DNA of 64,000 nt from Apostichopus japonicus (Eukaryota > Echinodermata > Holothuroidea > Aspidochirotida > Stichopodidae): NCBI RefSeq assembly GCF_037975245.1, contig NC_092576.1, positions 17,504,111 to 17,568,110 of the forward strand. The letters run 5' to 3'. A model generated the notes under the pieces. The model ran no database searches and was not told the DNA's origin. It saw only the letters and a program-made list of their open reading frames with translations. This document shows, in pieces, positions 1 to 9,884 of the stretch. A program made the position numbers and the translations under genes. Each line of letters begins with the position of its first letter. Position 1 is the first letter of the stretch.

Positions 1-584
1 GAGATGAAATACTGTACTTCAACCTACATCAGATATGTGAGGATGGGTGTGTCATTTCGCTGGTTGGCGAGGGGAAAGTCATGAATAATTCATTATCTTT
101 ACAGAAATATCAAGTATGTACGCTTTTTACCGCTAGTGACCACAAAATAATGTTCGGTGCAAATAGGCATAAAGCTATGGACATATACATATGTTTCGTC
201 ATTCCACAAAGATAATACATGGGAGCGTTGAATTCCTTGCGCCGCTAGATCTGGGTCGTTTGTGACAGGGAAGAACATATACGCAATGCACAGGCCCATT
301 TATCATCATCTGAATTTGGTTAATATTTAGGACAAATAGTCGTAAATCAGCGGAGATCACCCTTAGAAGTGATAGAAGTGACCAAGTTATGATGTGGGAG
401 AGCAGTTTGGTATCATTTTATGTACAAAGTGTTAACTTGTGTGTCTTTATGTTTCCCAAGTTATTATTACCCGATCCTGGTTGCCCCACTTGGTCGGTTC
501 ATTTCATTTGATGTGATTCCTGAAAGCAAAAGTGAGTTGTGCCTTTTAATTGTCAGTCAGCAGTCAGTGCTCAATACATTATCT

Positions 585-880
585 AATGAATGAATGAGTG
601 GATGAATGGATGAATAAATGAATAAATGAATAAATGAATACTTGAATGGAATGAAAGAGTGAATGGATGAATGAATGAAGGATTGAATGGATGAATGATT
701 GAATGAATGGATGGTTGATTGAATGAATGAATAAATGAATGACGAATGAATGGGTGGATGGATGAATGAAAGAAAGATTGAATGGATGAATCAATGAATG
801 AATCAATGAATGATAAATGAATGCATGAACGAATGAATGGATGAATGAATGAATGAATTGATGAATGAATGAATGAAGGA
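585..880. repeat. (TGAA)n microsatellite in intron 2 of copy 1
   Basis: Degenerate TGAATGAA/GGATGAAT tetranucleotide array ending about 45 bp downstream of the exon 2 donor. The matching arrays in the other copies differ in length and interruptions. Long Ser/Phe/Ile/His-rich reading frames across it are only translations of the repeat. Confidence 0.9.
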
Positions 881-926
881 ATTGAGAAATTAATTCAGAA
901 ATTCAGGAATTCATGTTATTTGATAC

Positions 927-1903
927 CTCATCGGACTTCCGAATTGCCAAACTTCCAAGTGGCCGGCAGCACCATCGGCTACACATTGCTAACTCATGGT
1001 AGTCATTGAATTGCTCTGTGGACACTCTGGTCACCGTCTGGGAGTGTGGTGGTCTAGTGGGCCTACCCTGGAAAAAAAAATAGAGAACATTAACCCCAAT
1101 CAGAGGCGGTGGAGTAGGGTTCAATTAAACCTGAGAGGAAATAGGAGGGGAACTTCGAAGGGCAGTAGGATATGTGACTTTGATTTTACGAAGCAACCCG
1201 CAAAGTCAGTTCAAAAGCGTCCCCGACAATCTTGCCAGCGACAAACAATCAAATGAATACAGTCGTTGTGAACCATTTTTTCTCTCTTTCTATAGTTTAT
1301 CAAAAGGCTCAGTTCACACTTAAAAGTGCTTGTATGAACAATATACCTTTCTATTAGATGAAGGCTCGAAGTTTACAATATTCCATACGAGTGCTTCAAA
1401 AAGGGTGGAATGTAAACTTTGGAGTATTCACAAACCGTTTATAGAATATATTGTACCTTAAACTGGTTGAGAGGGTACGGGACACAACGAACGCGAATAC
1501 GGAATGTAGGCCTAATGAATGTATGACACGTAACTGTATACACACACACATGTTTGTTTTACATTCAGACCGAGGACCCCATTGTACTTTCCATTGTTCA
1601 AATCCACGTACCCTAACCTTAACAATATTCCATACAATAGAATTCTTTTGAGGACGTGATGATTCTTTAGAAATCACAACCGAGGACTTGGAATTCTTTT
1701 GTTCAAGTCCTCGGTCAGAATACAAAACAAACGCACACGGTCATCAATCTTGAGGGATACAGTAGGAGAGAATTACTGATGCGCTGAGAAGGGAATACAA
1801 ATGTGTGATCTTCCAGTTGATATTCATCGTTACTTACATTTGGCGTCATTTCGTTGGTCTGAAGATGCCCCTTCGAGTTTCCTTGACTGGGTCCTTCATC
1901 CAT
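927..1903 (-). CDS. CD225-domain (IFITM/dispanin-like) gene copy 1, exons 1-2 only
   Basis: Minus-strand gene; exon 3 would lie left of base 1. Exon 1 is 1838-1903: ATG after CATCCCA, 22 codons beginning MDEGPSQGNSKGH, then donor AAT|gtaagt. Exon 2 is 927-1067 (47 codons): acceptor ttttccag|GGTAGG, donor GATGAG|gtatca; both junctions are phase 0. Exon 2 reads GRPTRPPHSQTVTRV and then DYHELAMCSRWCCRPLGSLA, the first half of a CD225 domain including the adjacent cysteines that are palmitoylated in vertebrate IFITMs (known for that family, inferred here). Members of this superfamily are small membrane proteins; vertebrate IFITMs restrict membrane fusion, but a role here is unknown. The start was chosen because the same ATG and donor occur in all four copies. 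Intron 2 begins directly beside a TGAA microsatellite. Confidence 0.7.
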
Positions 1904-1951
1904 TGGGATGTAAAGAGGTTTAGCTAGTGAAGAGATAAAGATTAATATAGG

Positions 1952-2205
1952 CAGTGAAGTTTGACACTATCTCAAACTATATGATGCAAAGTTGCTTTTA
2001 CATACCCTGTCAGTACAATGCTATTTCGTACCAAAGCATTTCAAAGTTTGATGCTATTTCAAACCGTATCCGCCCAAAGTTTGATGCTATTTCATCCTCT
2101 ATCCGCTAAAAGTTTGATAGTATTTCATACTCTATCCGCCCAAAGTTTGATGCTATTTCAAACCCTATCAGTAAAAAATTTGAAGCTATTTGTATAGACA
2201 CTGTA
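1952..2205. repeat. Minisatellite upstream of CD225-like copy 1
   Basis: Roughly 30-bp tandem repeats built on AAAGTTTGATGCTATTTC, with alternating ends such as CGTATCCGCCC and CCTATCAGTA. It begins about 50 bp upstream of the start codon on the minus strand, so it lies in the 5' UTR or proximal promoter. The number and order of units differ between the four gene copies. Confidence 0.75.
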
Positions 2206-2740
2206 TAGTAGTATTAGTTTTAAAGTGTGTGGGTGCGTACGGTAGGTATATGTGAGTGTGAGTGAGTGACGGGGATGGTAGCGTCTGGGACACTGCCGGC
2301 CTTTCTAACAAGCTTCTCATCATACTTGGAGACCACATTGGTTCATAATAGTGGTCGTTCCCTCCTTTACCAGTAATCAAATTTAATTTGGAGAAATGAG
2401 TGTAGTATACAAAGAAGAAAATATATCATGATATTACGAAGTTCTCTTTGATTATCAGTGATTCAAATTAAATTTCGAGTGCAGATCTCAACACTATTGC
2501 GAACGTCATTTCAATAGCTATAACCTACCAAAAGTATTTAACATGGATCATATATCGACAGTGTGTATCATTTTGGTTTGCAGTGCATTCGACCATCTCC
2601 ACAAGAGCTGTCGCCAGCCTAAATGAAACGTTGATCTTCGAATATGCGAAGTACAGTTACAGTCAATCGAATAAGCCATAAATATCCCTGAGTCGAGTTC
2701 AGTCAGTGACGTTAGTAACCGGAACAATTTCAGTTTAGAA
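2206..2740. other. Intergenic, no gene seen
   Basis: Unique-looking sequence shared by all units. It contains a GTGTGAGTGAGTGACGGGGATGG stretch and an AT-rich segment. I see no supported coding region. A CATAAATATCCC stretch near 2685 could be a TATA-like element for the following ORF, but this is weak. Confidence 0.5.
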
Positions 2741-3070
2741 ATGCAGTACCCTATTTGCCACAAATCTTTTCATTTTGGAGAATCAACCTCATGGTACATC
2801 CGTGTTTGCAATCACAACCGCACGGAGGAACCCGTTAGCCACATCACATCATTCGTACCATTCAAAATAAGATTAAAACGATTTATTCAAAGAGACAGAG
2901 CAAAGAAACTACTCACCAGACATTTCGACAATGAAGTGAATTCAGATAGAAAGTTTTCCGACAATAGTTTGAGGCGGACGACACTTTTGCTATCACCTTA
3001 CTGTAGCAACTCAGCCTTCACATTCAAGAACAAAAGGCCAATTGCCGACTATCAATTTGACTCATGTTGA
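2741..3070 (+). CDS. Unrecognised 109-codon ORF
   Basis: An ATG-to-TGA frame encoding a basic protein starting MQYPICHKSFHF, with CHKSFHF and VCNHN segments and ending YQFDSC. I do not recognise a family. The frame is open here and in unit 4 (62459-62788), but it is broken by one base in unit 2 and by an early stop in unit 3. Between units 1 and 4 I count about nine amino-acid changes against three or four silent ones, which does not suggest strong purifying selection. It may be a relic exon, a fragment of an old element, or chance. Confidence 0.25.
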   Translation: MQYPICHKSFHFGESTSWYIRVCNHNRTEEPVSHITSFVPFKIRLKRFIQRDRAKKLLTRHFDNEVNSDRKFSDNSLRRTTLLLSPYCSNSAFTFKNKRPIADYQFDSC

Positions 3071-3448
3071 TTAATGTACAGACAACACCAGGAAGTTAAA
3101 AGCAAACTGTAACAGCAAGTTGCATTATGTTCTGCGTTTCAGTATTTTATGACCCACTGAAGAGTAAAGGTTGTTTGGATAAGTTTGGATAGGGAGGGCC
3201 TGTTTTTACTGGGAAAGAAAAACTCATGCAAGACTGAACAAGACAGTATACAAATTTTTACCTTATACGGAATACGGACATTTCAATGATGTTAAGGCAG
3301 GGAGTTTTTATGGAAACTTCCTGGTTAAGGTCACATACACGGTTGTTTACGTCTAGTTGTGTGATGATCGCCGCACACTGCAGGCGTGAAAACTCGAGTA
3401 ACAGTATGCTGAAGTCTTGGAAAATCGGATTATTTTAATCCGTGTCGG

Positions 3449-3490
<42 letters not shown>

Positions 3491-3503
3491 TATGTATTAA
3501 AAA
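3071..3503. other. Intergenic with short hairpin and (TA)n
   Basis: No gene seen. At about 3424-3443 there is an inverted repeat CGGATTA-TTT-TAATCCG, followed by a (TA)n tract at about 3453-3492 that abuts the Penelope-like element. The same hairpin plus TA tract precedes the element in all units, so it may mark its insertion edge. Confidence 0.5.
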
Positions 3504-3588
3504 AATTGAAAACACCACAGATTTTAATTTATACATCTATTTACCAAAGTTAATACAAAAAGAACGACATGTTTCGAAAGTTGCGTAA

Positions 3589-5063
3589 TACGTTTTAATG
3601 AGACCAATTTTGTAAGAATACGGAATGAAACTGACAAATTGGTTAGTAACCCTGAGTACGTGGGCATATGATAAACGGAAGTGTTGCAATGACCAATGTT
3701 GCTGAAAAGTACATCCAAAAAAGGTAGCGTACCGTCGTTTGCTTCTCAATAGTGAATTTTATGTTAGGGTGCCGGGTATTGATAAATTGAAGGAAATTGA
3801 TGGCTTCACCTCATTTCGGAAAAGACATGAAAATATCGTCAACATATCTGCGGTAGTGATAAGGTTTAGATGGGGCAGATGAATCATTCAGAAATTGTTT
3901 CTCCAAATGACCAATGAAGAGATTTGCCAACACCGGTGCTAATGATGAACCCATTGCCAAACCGTCCACTTGATCATAGTAATAACCATTGAATTAAAAA
4001 TGCGTTTGTGAGGTATCAAACATGAATAGTTTATGGAGATCCCGCCTTTAAATACCAATGCCTGGAATTTTATGCATGGTGGCATCGATTGCAATATCAA
4101 CAGTTTCAGAAAGTGGAATGTTGGTAGATAAACTAACTACATCGAATGAAATCATGTAATGATCAGATATGTCCATAGATGTATTTTCCTGGACAAAAGA
4201 GAAAGAATCCTGAGTTCAATAATCGAGAAAAATGTTGGGTGATATAAGATCACTCAAAAACTTTGCCACATTATAATTATAAATACCAATTCTTGAAACA
4301 TTAGGAAGAAAAGTAGGAAATGAATTGTTATTAGTACATTTGTAAATTTTAGGCAGTCCATAAATTCTGGCAGGATGAGATACTGTAGGGTAAATGTTCA
4401 TGTAAGTGTCCTCGGGGAAAAACCCTGAGGCCTTGAGCTTTCTTAGAAATCTTTGTAGCTGTCCTTCTCTGCGTAGGATTGGATCAATTTTTATTTTCTT
4501 GAACCTTGTTTCATCGTTCATTATTGAGCTAATTCCCTCATTGTAAGCTTGACGATCTATCATAACAACTCCGTTACCTATGTCAGCTTTTAGAATGGCG
4601 ATGCTTGAATCACTTTTAAGTTTCTTCAAAATCTTGTACTTCTTCATATCAGTAGTCGAGAGCTTGAAATTTATAACATAATTATTTGCAAGGTAAGCCA
4701 GATGTGTTTTGACGACTCCGGCGTCTGCAGGATCCTTTAGATTACTTTTTACGAATTTGTGGATGAGTTCAAAGCTGTTAAGAACATCAGATTTCTTAGG
4801 AAGGGTGGGTGGATCCAAAAACTGAATCCATATTTTAGGACAATTTCTTCATCTTGGCTCAGATGGTAAGAGGAGAAGTTCTTAATGATTTCGTCACTAC
4901 GGAAAGTAAGTGTTGAATTTCTTGTAAAGCGTTTAAGCTTACCTTCCTGTCCGGCGATGAAATTGCGTGAAATTCGTTCCACATTAAAGTCGATTGCTTT
5001 CTTGAGAATACACCAATCTAGGCCAGTCACTTTTTGTCGGACATTTTGGATATCCTTTGCCAA
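3589..5063 (-). pseudogene. Penelope-like reverse transcriptase, broken (unit 1)
   Basis: Read right to left: an N-terminal region (4749-5063, LSQDEEIVLKYG), then a fingers region (4216-4818) with GNGVVMIDR and IYGLPKIYK, a region matching VSLSTNIPLSE, a palm region with GSSLAPVLANLF and a YVDD-type catalytic box near 3840, and the SVYHMPTYSGLLTN segment. These are ordered RT motifs of Penelope-like elements. Stops follow the LDY and FDTSQTHF segments, and further frameshifts near 3750-3830 are private to this copy. The sequence is not expected to give an active enzyme. Confidence 0.75.
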
Positions 5064-5360
5064 CTGATTGGCAAGAGTGGCTTTCTCTTTGCAACGTTTG
5101 TTGAGTGCAATCTTTAAAGTCTCTTTCTGATTAAAAGGACGTCAACATTGTCCGCATGATGTCCAGTTCTGCTTTGCGGACTTTGATGCATAGTTTTACG
5201 GGCTTACGAAGCTGAGGAATGGATAGCAATCCATTATATTTTTGTGCAACATCGTGGATAATATTCCAAATGGTCTACCTAGCACAAAACTCGATATTAA
5301 AATAATTGGAAACACCACAGACTTTAACTTATACATCTATTTACCAAAATTAATACAAAA

Positions 5361-5404
5361 AGAACGACATGTTTCGAAAGTAGCGACTTTCATCATCAGG
5401 TTAC
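5361..5404 (-). ncRNA. Hammerhead-ribozyme-like motif in Penelope terminal repeat (unit 1)
   Basis: Read on the minus strand, the longer pLTR contains CTGATGA, then a GAAAG/CTTTC hairpin with a TCGCTA loop, then GAAA, then ACATGTC. This matches hammerhead order: the CUGAUGA core, stem II, the GAAA core, a very short stem III (palindromic ACAUGU, so possibly dimeric), and a GUC cleavage triplet between 5366 and 5365. AAC/GTT can start stem I. One unpaired U between CUGAUGA and stem II is unusual. Penelope-like elements are known to carry hammerhead motifs in their pLTRs. Activity here is inferred. Confidence 0.6.
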
Positions 5405-5470
5405 AAACGCAAAATGAACGAGTAATACCAAACAAGTGTACACCAGCAATAACACACAAGGACAATTAAA

Positions 5471-5671
5471 TTAACTCAACAAAGATAGCACTGGACAGTC
5501 AAGCTGTTTGTTGAGATTAGGTTTATCCCAATTGATAAGTAGGCTTTCTTTGATCCTTAGCTGGAGTTTAGTGGGAGCTTAGTCGTTAATTTTGAATGAG
5601 TTGTTGTCACATAGCCGCTCACAGTTGGTAAATTTATCTAAGTGTTTGTAAATATGTGAATATATATATAT

Positions 5672-5754
<83 letters not shown>

Positions 5755-7527
5755 GTAACGAAAATCCATTTACTTATTTTCTAAAACTTACTCCTTATTT
5801 GTCAATTATGAGTTATATCTTAATTCTCTGGTTTTCTCTAATAATAATAATAATAATATATATATATATATAAAAAATATATATATATATATATATATAT
5901 TTATACTAACTTGGTCTCAATACCGACATTCAATCCCAAATAACGATACGTACAACATTGTATAAAAGACGTATTCAAAAGAGATACAAATACGACCAAA
6001 ATGGTCGGAGCCAGGGCTACTACCGAAACCAACGATTCAGAACGGCAGCGAAAACTGATTCACAAGTCTCGAGATTAGATTCAGCTGAGGTGGTGAGCAG
6101 ATGTCACGTGACCTGCAATACTTACGTCACTGTCCACTGTCATATGTGGCTAAAAACAGTGACTTGTAGTCTAAAGAATTAGAGGGCGACATACATGATT
6201 ACCAACATCACACTATCCCCCTCTCACTCCTTAAATTGTCCCCAAGTTATGAGAACAGCGTAGTAAGGATCACTAATTTGACACATATTTAAAATCAGTA
6301 TATACTAATACAATACATTAAACTGTATGAATACAAACTATAATAAAAACAAAGTATATCTAATAGTTCCTTTCGTGCATACGAGACCCTATACACTCAA
6401 CAACATAAGGTCAGAACCTACTTTTGAGATAAAAACACATCTCATGTCGATCTGTACCGACTAAACGTATTGCTTTCCACGAGAGTTTACTATCCTCGTA
6501 CCTTTCTACTTGCACCGTTTCAAAATATCTTTCCAAATAAAAAACTATTCGATGGTGATGATACCGGAGATCTGTAGAAATATAAATGCCTTCTTCCTCC
6601 AGTAATTATTGTACTGCGCAGTGCGCACGCGCGCTACAATATTGGGAATACTAGCCCGCTCCATTATCTACATGGTTGGCTGGTGTATGCCAGCTCAACA
6701 TACACCCTTCATAGCATATCTCAAATTCACAGGTTTGCTACGAAGGCAAAAATCCAGACCAAGATTTGCAAAGAATTGTGGGGGCGAACAGTTAATTCTG
6801 CCATGTAAATAAAATAGATCTCCTTGAGTAGCACACTTCTTTAAAACAATTCGTAAATTCTCTAACATTTGAACGCATTTGAGTTAACAACATCTTGCAG
6901 AAAGTTGCAAGCAAGAAACGTGAATGGTATTTATCCGCAACGACCTTGCGTTATCAATACTAATTCAGCTCTTGCAACATAGGCACTTGTAACGTTATTA
7001 TTGTACCTATATGGTTGGCCGTGTGCGTTTATGGCATATAATGTGTTTTAATGATGACTAACCAGGGCCAGGAAATCGACCAAGCAGTTTTTACTAGGCC
7101 GTCGAGTTATATTTGTGCAATGTTATAGAGAAGACATGTACATTATATTCTTTAGATTAAAAGGGCATAAGGCCTTCGGTGTAAACTCGAAAAATATCGT
7201 CATCTAGCAGCGGGGTTATGTAGCGGCGTAATTTGACACCGCTACTGTTTCCTTCAACTGATAGCGCCCTCAATTACCCTTGTAGTATGGCTAATTCAAA
7301 CTCACACCACTTCGACTTTCGACTTCGACCGCTCAACACGACGAGCTACCAATTACATTAATCGCCTACATTAATTGCATTATGATTACTTTCGATCGGA
7401 TTATTCTCATTGAGTTGGGAAACGTTCCTATCCGACCGCCATCGTTTTATTTTATTGGAGCAACCGTCCTTTATTTCGTTACATAGACTTTTCATATTTT
7501 GTGAAGGATCTTAACATACTTTTCATT
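5471..7527. other. Conserved intergenic block with (TA)n tracts
   Basis: No supported gene. (TA)n microsatellites lie at about 5660-5752 and 5858-5902. The segment 5960-7250 is almost identical in units 1, 2 and 3. Short open frames at 5958-6182 and 6609-6812 have no recognisable domain. Position 7244 corresponds to the unit 2 site where two P-type transposons inserted. Confidence 0.6.
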
Positions 7528-7611
7528 ATGGATGGATCCTTTATTCCTATGAAGTTTTATCGCAACGGACAGACCCAGTGGACCGTAGTTATTATTTTTG
7601 CTGACGAACTG
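7528..7611 (+). CDS. Candidate 5' exon (28 codons)
   Basis: ATG with A at -3, followed by 28 codons starting MDGSFIPMKFYRNGQTQWTV and a strong donor CTG|GTGAGT. The frame and donor are identical in units 2 (31644-31727) and 3 (49277-49360). No downstream partner exon could be joined with confidence, and I recognise no family. A phase 0 donor does not match the apparent phase of the Asp/His-rich exon downstream. Confidence 0.25.
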
Positions 7612-8473
7612 GTGAGTAATAGTTTCGTTTTAATTTGTTATCGCCAAATTGGTGACCCCAACGTTATCAGCCAGCATAAAAACTCTCCTTGAATTCCTAT
7701 TTTGAGCCTTACTGTATTTCATTTTATATTGCCCTCGATTAGCTAACTGATTTCTCATTTCGTTAGTTGGGGGAATTTGTCATTCTCGTAGTGCTCAATT
7801 ATCTTATTCACGCTAAACTTTATACTTCTATCTACTGTTATTCGAGTTATTCACAATGGATAATCATGGTAACACCAACTTCCAAATTTAGAGTTGAAAA
7901 TGGAGACAAGACTACATAGTACGTCCACGTGGAGGTGTATAAAGTCAAATATTCGTAACAGCTTTCTGTATTTGTGTGTAAATGTCCATTCATAGCGGCA
8001 TATCATAACGCTTGTAGATTTTAGATTTTAATATTGTTTTTTTCATTGCGCATCATTTTCACCGGCACGGCCTTCGACTAAGATCATGTGTAGCATTGCG
8101 TTCCCTTTCGAGGGGAATCGTGATACATACTTGAAGAGGATCACACAGTCACATTCTCGATACATGGAGACTGGGGTTGAAAGCGAATCAGTCGTCTGGT
8201 GTTTCGTGCCCAGGTTCTTTCCTGGATGACCTTACTTAAGAAAAATTTCATTTACTCTCAAACAGTCAGGGAGAATGATGTTGAAAGTAGGTCAGGCAAA
8301 TTGTCTGGGTTGGTTGGTTTTGTGTCCATCCAAGCTCTATCTTGGAAAGCTTTTCTTTAAAGAGTATCATATTTCCCCAAACCAAGGTGAGTGTCAGATT
8401 AACATCATCTGGGGCCCGAGGCTCAAAATCCCTCCCCTTCTCACTCCCCCACTGCCCTCCTCTACCTGGATAT
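7612..8473. other. Intergenic, no gene seen
   Basis: Non-coding as far as I can tell. About 155 bp around 7765-7920 are present in units 1 and 3 but absent from unit 2 (junction near 31880). The pyrimidine-rich stretch 8420-8470 ends at the Crypton fragment boundary. Confidence 0.5.
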
Positions 8474-8975
8474 AAACCGAAAATTGCAAACCTGGTTGAG
8501 AAAGACTTAGATCGAATTGGAGAAATATGGTATGACAACCAGCCGCTGGGGGTTAACACCCTTGGCAAAATGATGGTGAAGATTTCTGAAAAAGCAAAGC
8601 TGAGTCAGAAATACACAAACCACTGTGTTCGTGCAACAACTATTACAACACTCAGTAATGCTGGCATCGAGACACGGGTCATTATGGCCATGAGTGGACA
8701 CAGAAACGAGAGCAGTATAAAAAGTTACTGCCAATGCATCTAATTTACAGAAACGATCTTGTTCAAAAGTCTTGCAAGATGCCATCAGAGGTAAAGGACG
8801 CGAAAACATGGATCCGCACTCGAGTCTAGGCCAAAGTGTAGGCTGCACAGCTGTTGCCTCCAACAATGACATTAACGTTACTGCTGCTGCTAGGGCTGAA
8901 ACGTCTAACATGTCCAAACTGTTTTCCAAATGTTCTTTCCAAAGTCCTGTGAATGTTTACTTCCAAAATTCATAG
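8474..8975 (+). pseudogene. Crypton-type tyrosine recombinase C-terminal fragment (unit 1)
   Basis: The frame from KPKIANLVEKDL through LGVNTLGKMM, LSQKYTNHCVRATTITTL and AMSGHRNESSIKSYC resembles the catalytic end of Crypton / DUF3504-like tyrosine recombinases. I see the H-x-x-R box (HCVR), the later His (GHRN) and the nucleophile-position Tyr (KSY). A single extra T just after the SYCQ codons shifts the frame. The C-terminal tail continues in another frame to 8975, ending with a KLFSKCSF...VYFQNS type tail as in relatives. The N-terminal domain is missing, so the fragment is not functional. The same lesion in unit 2 shows that it predates that duplication. Confidence 0.65.
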
Positions 8976-9595
8976 TGATATCCGTATTAAAACACCAAAC
9001 AGTTGTGGATGCTTTGAGTTTAAATATATCCAGTATATGTCCGTAATTAAATGTTGGCAAGGCCGTTATGTTGCTCATAGTGTTATAAATTTAAAGTTAA
9101 ACGACCGCAGTGCCAAGCACTGTGTAGTATGTACGTTCAAGTGAGTGTGCGTACGTACCGTACGTGTTCATTACAAGGCCTACTATGTTATCGTATGACT
9201 GTATACCATACGTACATGTTTGTCCCTAGAATGGGTGCTATGGGAACCAGAAGCTGTAGGGTATTGATATGATGAAGCCAACTAGTAATTGTTTGTAGTT
9301 CCTTGATATTGAGACCTTTCAAAAATAGTTTTATGGCCGCAATATTGCCAAACATTAGTTAAAATGTTATTATGGTTCATCTTTTATGAATGACAGCCTT
9401 TCAAAGACGTTTCCTTTATAATTATTCACTATCGTTCAGTATTACTTTATAATTGCACATGTACATTGTAATGCTGGTTGTTAGTCGTTAATTCGACTTA
9501 CGGGGCATCACTTTAATAAATCTTTGGTTATATGTAACCAAAAATGTTTTGTTTTATGATTTTCCCCCCACACAAATGGTAGTGTATGAATGAAC
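8976..9595. other. Intergenic, no gene seen
   Basis: AT-rich sequence shared with unit 2, containing a GTACGTACCGTACGTG near-palindrome at about 9151. An AATAAA at about 9515 could serve as a polyadenylation signal for a plus-strand transcript. No coding region supported. Confidence 0.45.
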
Positions 9596-9771
9596 GGGGT
9601 TAATGAACGGTCTAGCGTGCGTTACTCACATGATTAATGTACTCCGAGTGTGAATGCTATCGCTGGATGCACTCGGGCTCCGCTACGCTCCGCCCTCGTG
9701 CATCGCTTGCATTATCCCCCGATCGTGCATTAATCCTGTAAGTAACGCACGCTAGACCGTTGATTAACCCC
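9596..9771. mobile_element. MITE with GGGGTTAAT inverted ends (unit 1)
   Basis: A 176-bp element. The left end GGGGTTAATGAACGGTCTAG is matched inversely by CTAGACCGTTGATTAACCCC at the right end, and similarity continues inward to about 45 bp (GCGTGCGTTACT). The centre has a GC-rich near-palindrome GGCTCCGCTACGCTCCGCCC. No open frame inside. The target duplication is unclear and the superfamily is undetermined. It lies just upstream of the Asp/His-rich ORF. Confidence 0.7.
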
Positions 9772-9884
9772 TTATTAAAATACCCAATCTTAAAGCGAAG
9801 ACTTGAAAACCTTGAACTGATGTCTTCTTTACGAAACGAGAAAACTTCTATATTTATATATATTCTCTCACCTGACCGCTCTAG

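Larger units (their letters stand above)
3504..5470 (-). mobile_element. Degenerate Penelope-like element (unit 1)
   Basis: A minus-strand reverse transcriptase region lies between two direct repeats: about 85 bp at 3504-3588 and the longer copy at about 5300-5470. The repeats share ACACCACAGA and CGACATGTTTCGAAAG. Flanking direct repeats (pLTRs) are typical of Penelope-like elements. The RT breaks off in its C-terminal part directly into the short repeat. No GIY-YIG endonuclease is visible, so this is an internally deleted, probably immobile copy. Unlike the unit 2 and 3 copies it lacks their 23-bp deletion near 4680, but it has its own loss near 5158. Confidence 0.8.

Noticed and set aside
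579-806. HPFIHSFIHS-type repetitive proteins from the TGAA arrays (also 14075-14326, 42342-42593, 60181-60513)
   Set aside because: They are direct translations of a tetranucleotide microsatellite inside intron 2 of the CD225-like genes.
3504-5470. LTR retrotransposon suggested by direct repeats around an RT
   Set aside because: RT motifs and order (LPFLDV, SVYxKPT, GLPKIHK) are Penelope-like. No gag, protease, integrase or primer binding site is visible, and the repeats carry a hammerhead-like motif typical of pLTRs.
6609-6812. 67-codon frame conserved in three units (also 20139-20342, 48359-48562)
   Set aside because: Conservation equals that of the surrounding non-coding block, which is nearly identical between units. 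No domain, start context or splice pattern supports it.
8266-8568. 100-codon minus-strand frame beside the Crypton fragment (also 32215-32517)
   Set aside because: It overlaps the recombinase fragment antisense and a pyrimidine-rich repeat, and no motif is recognised.
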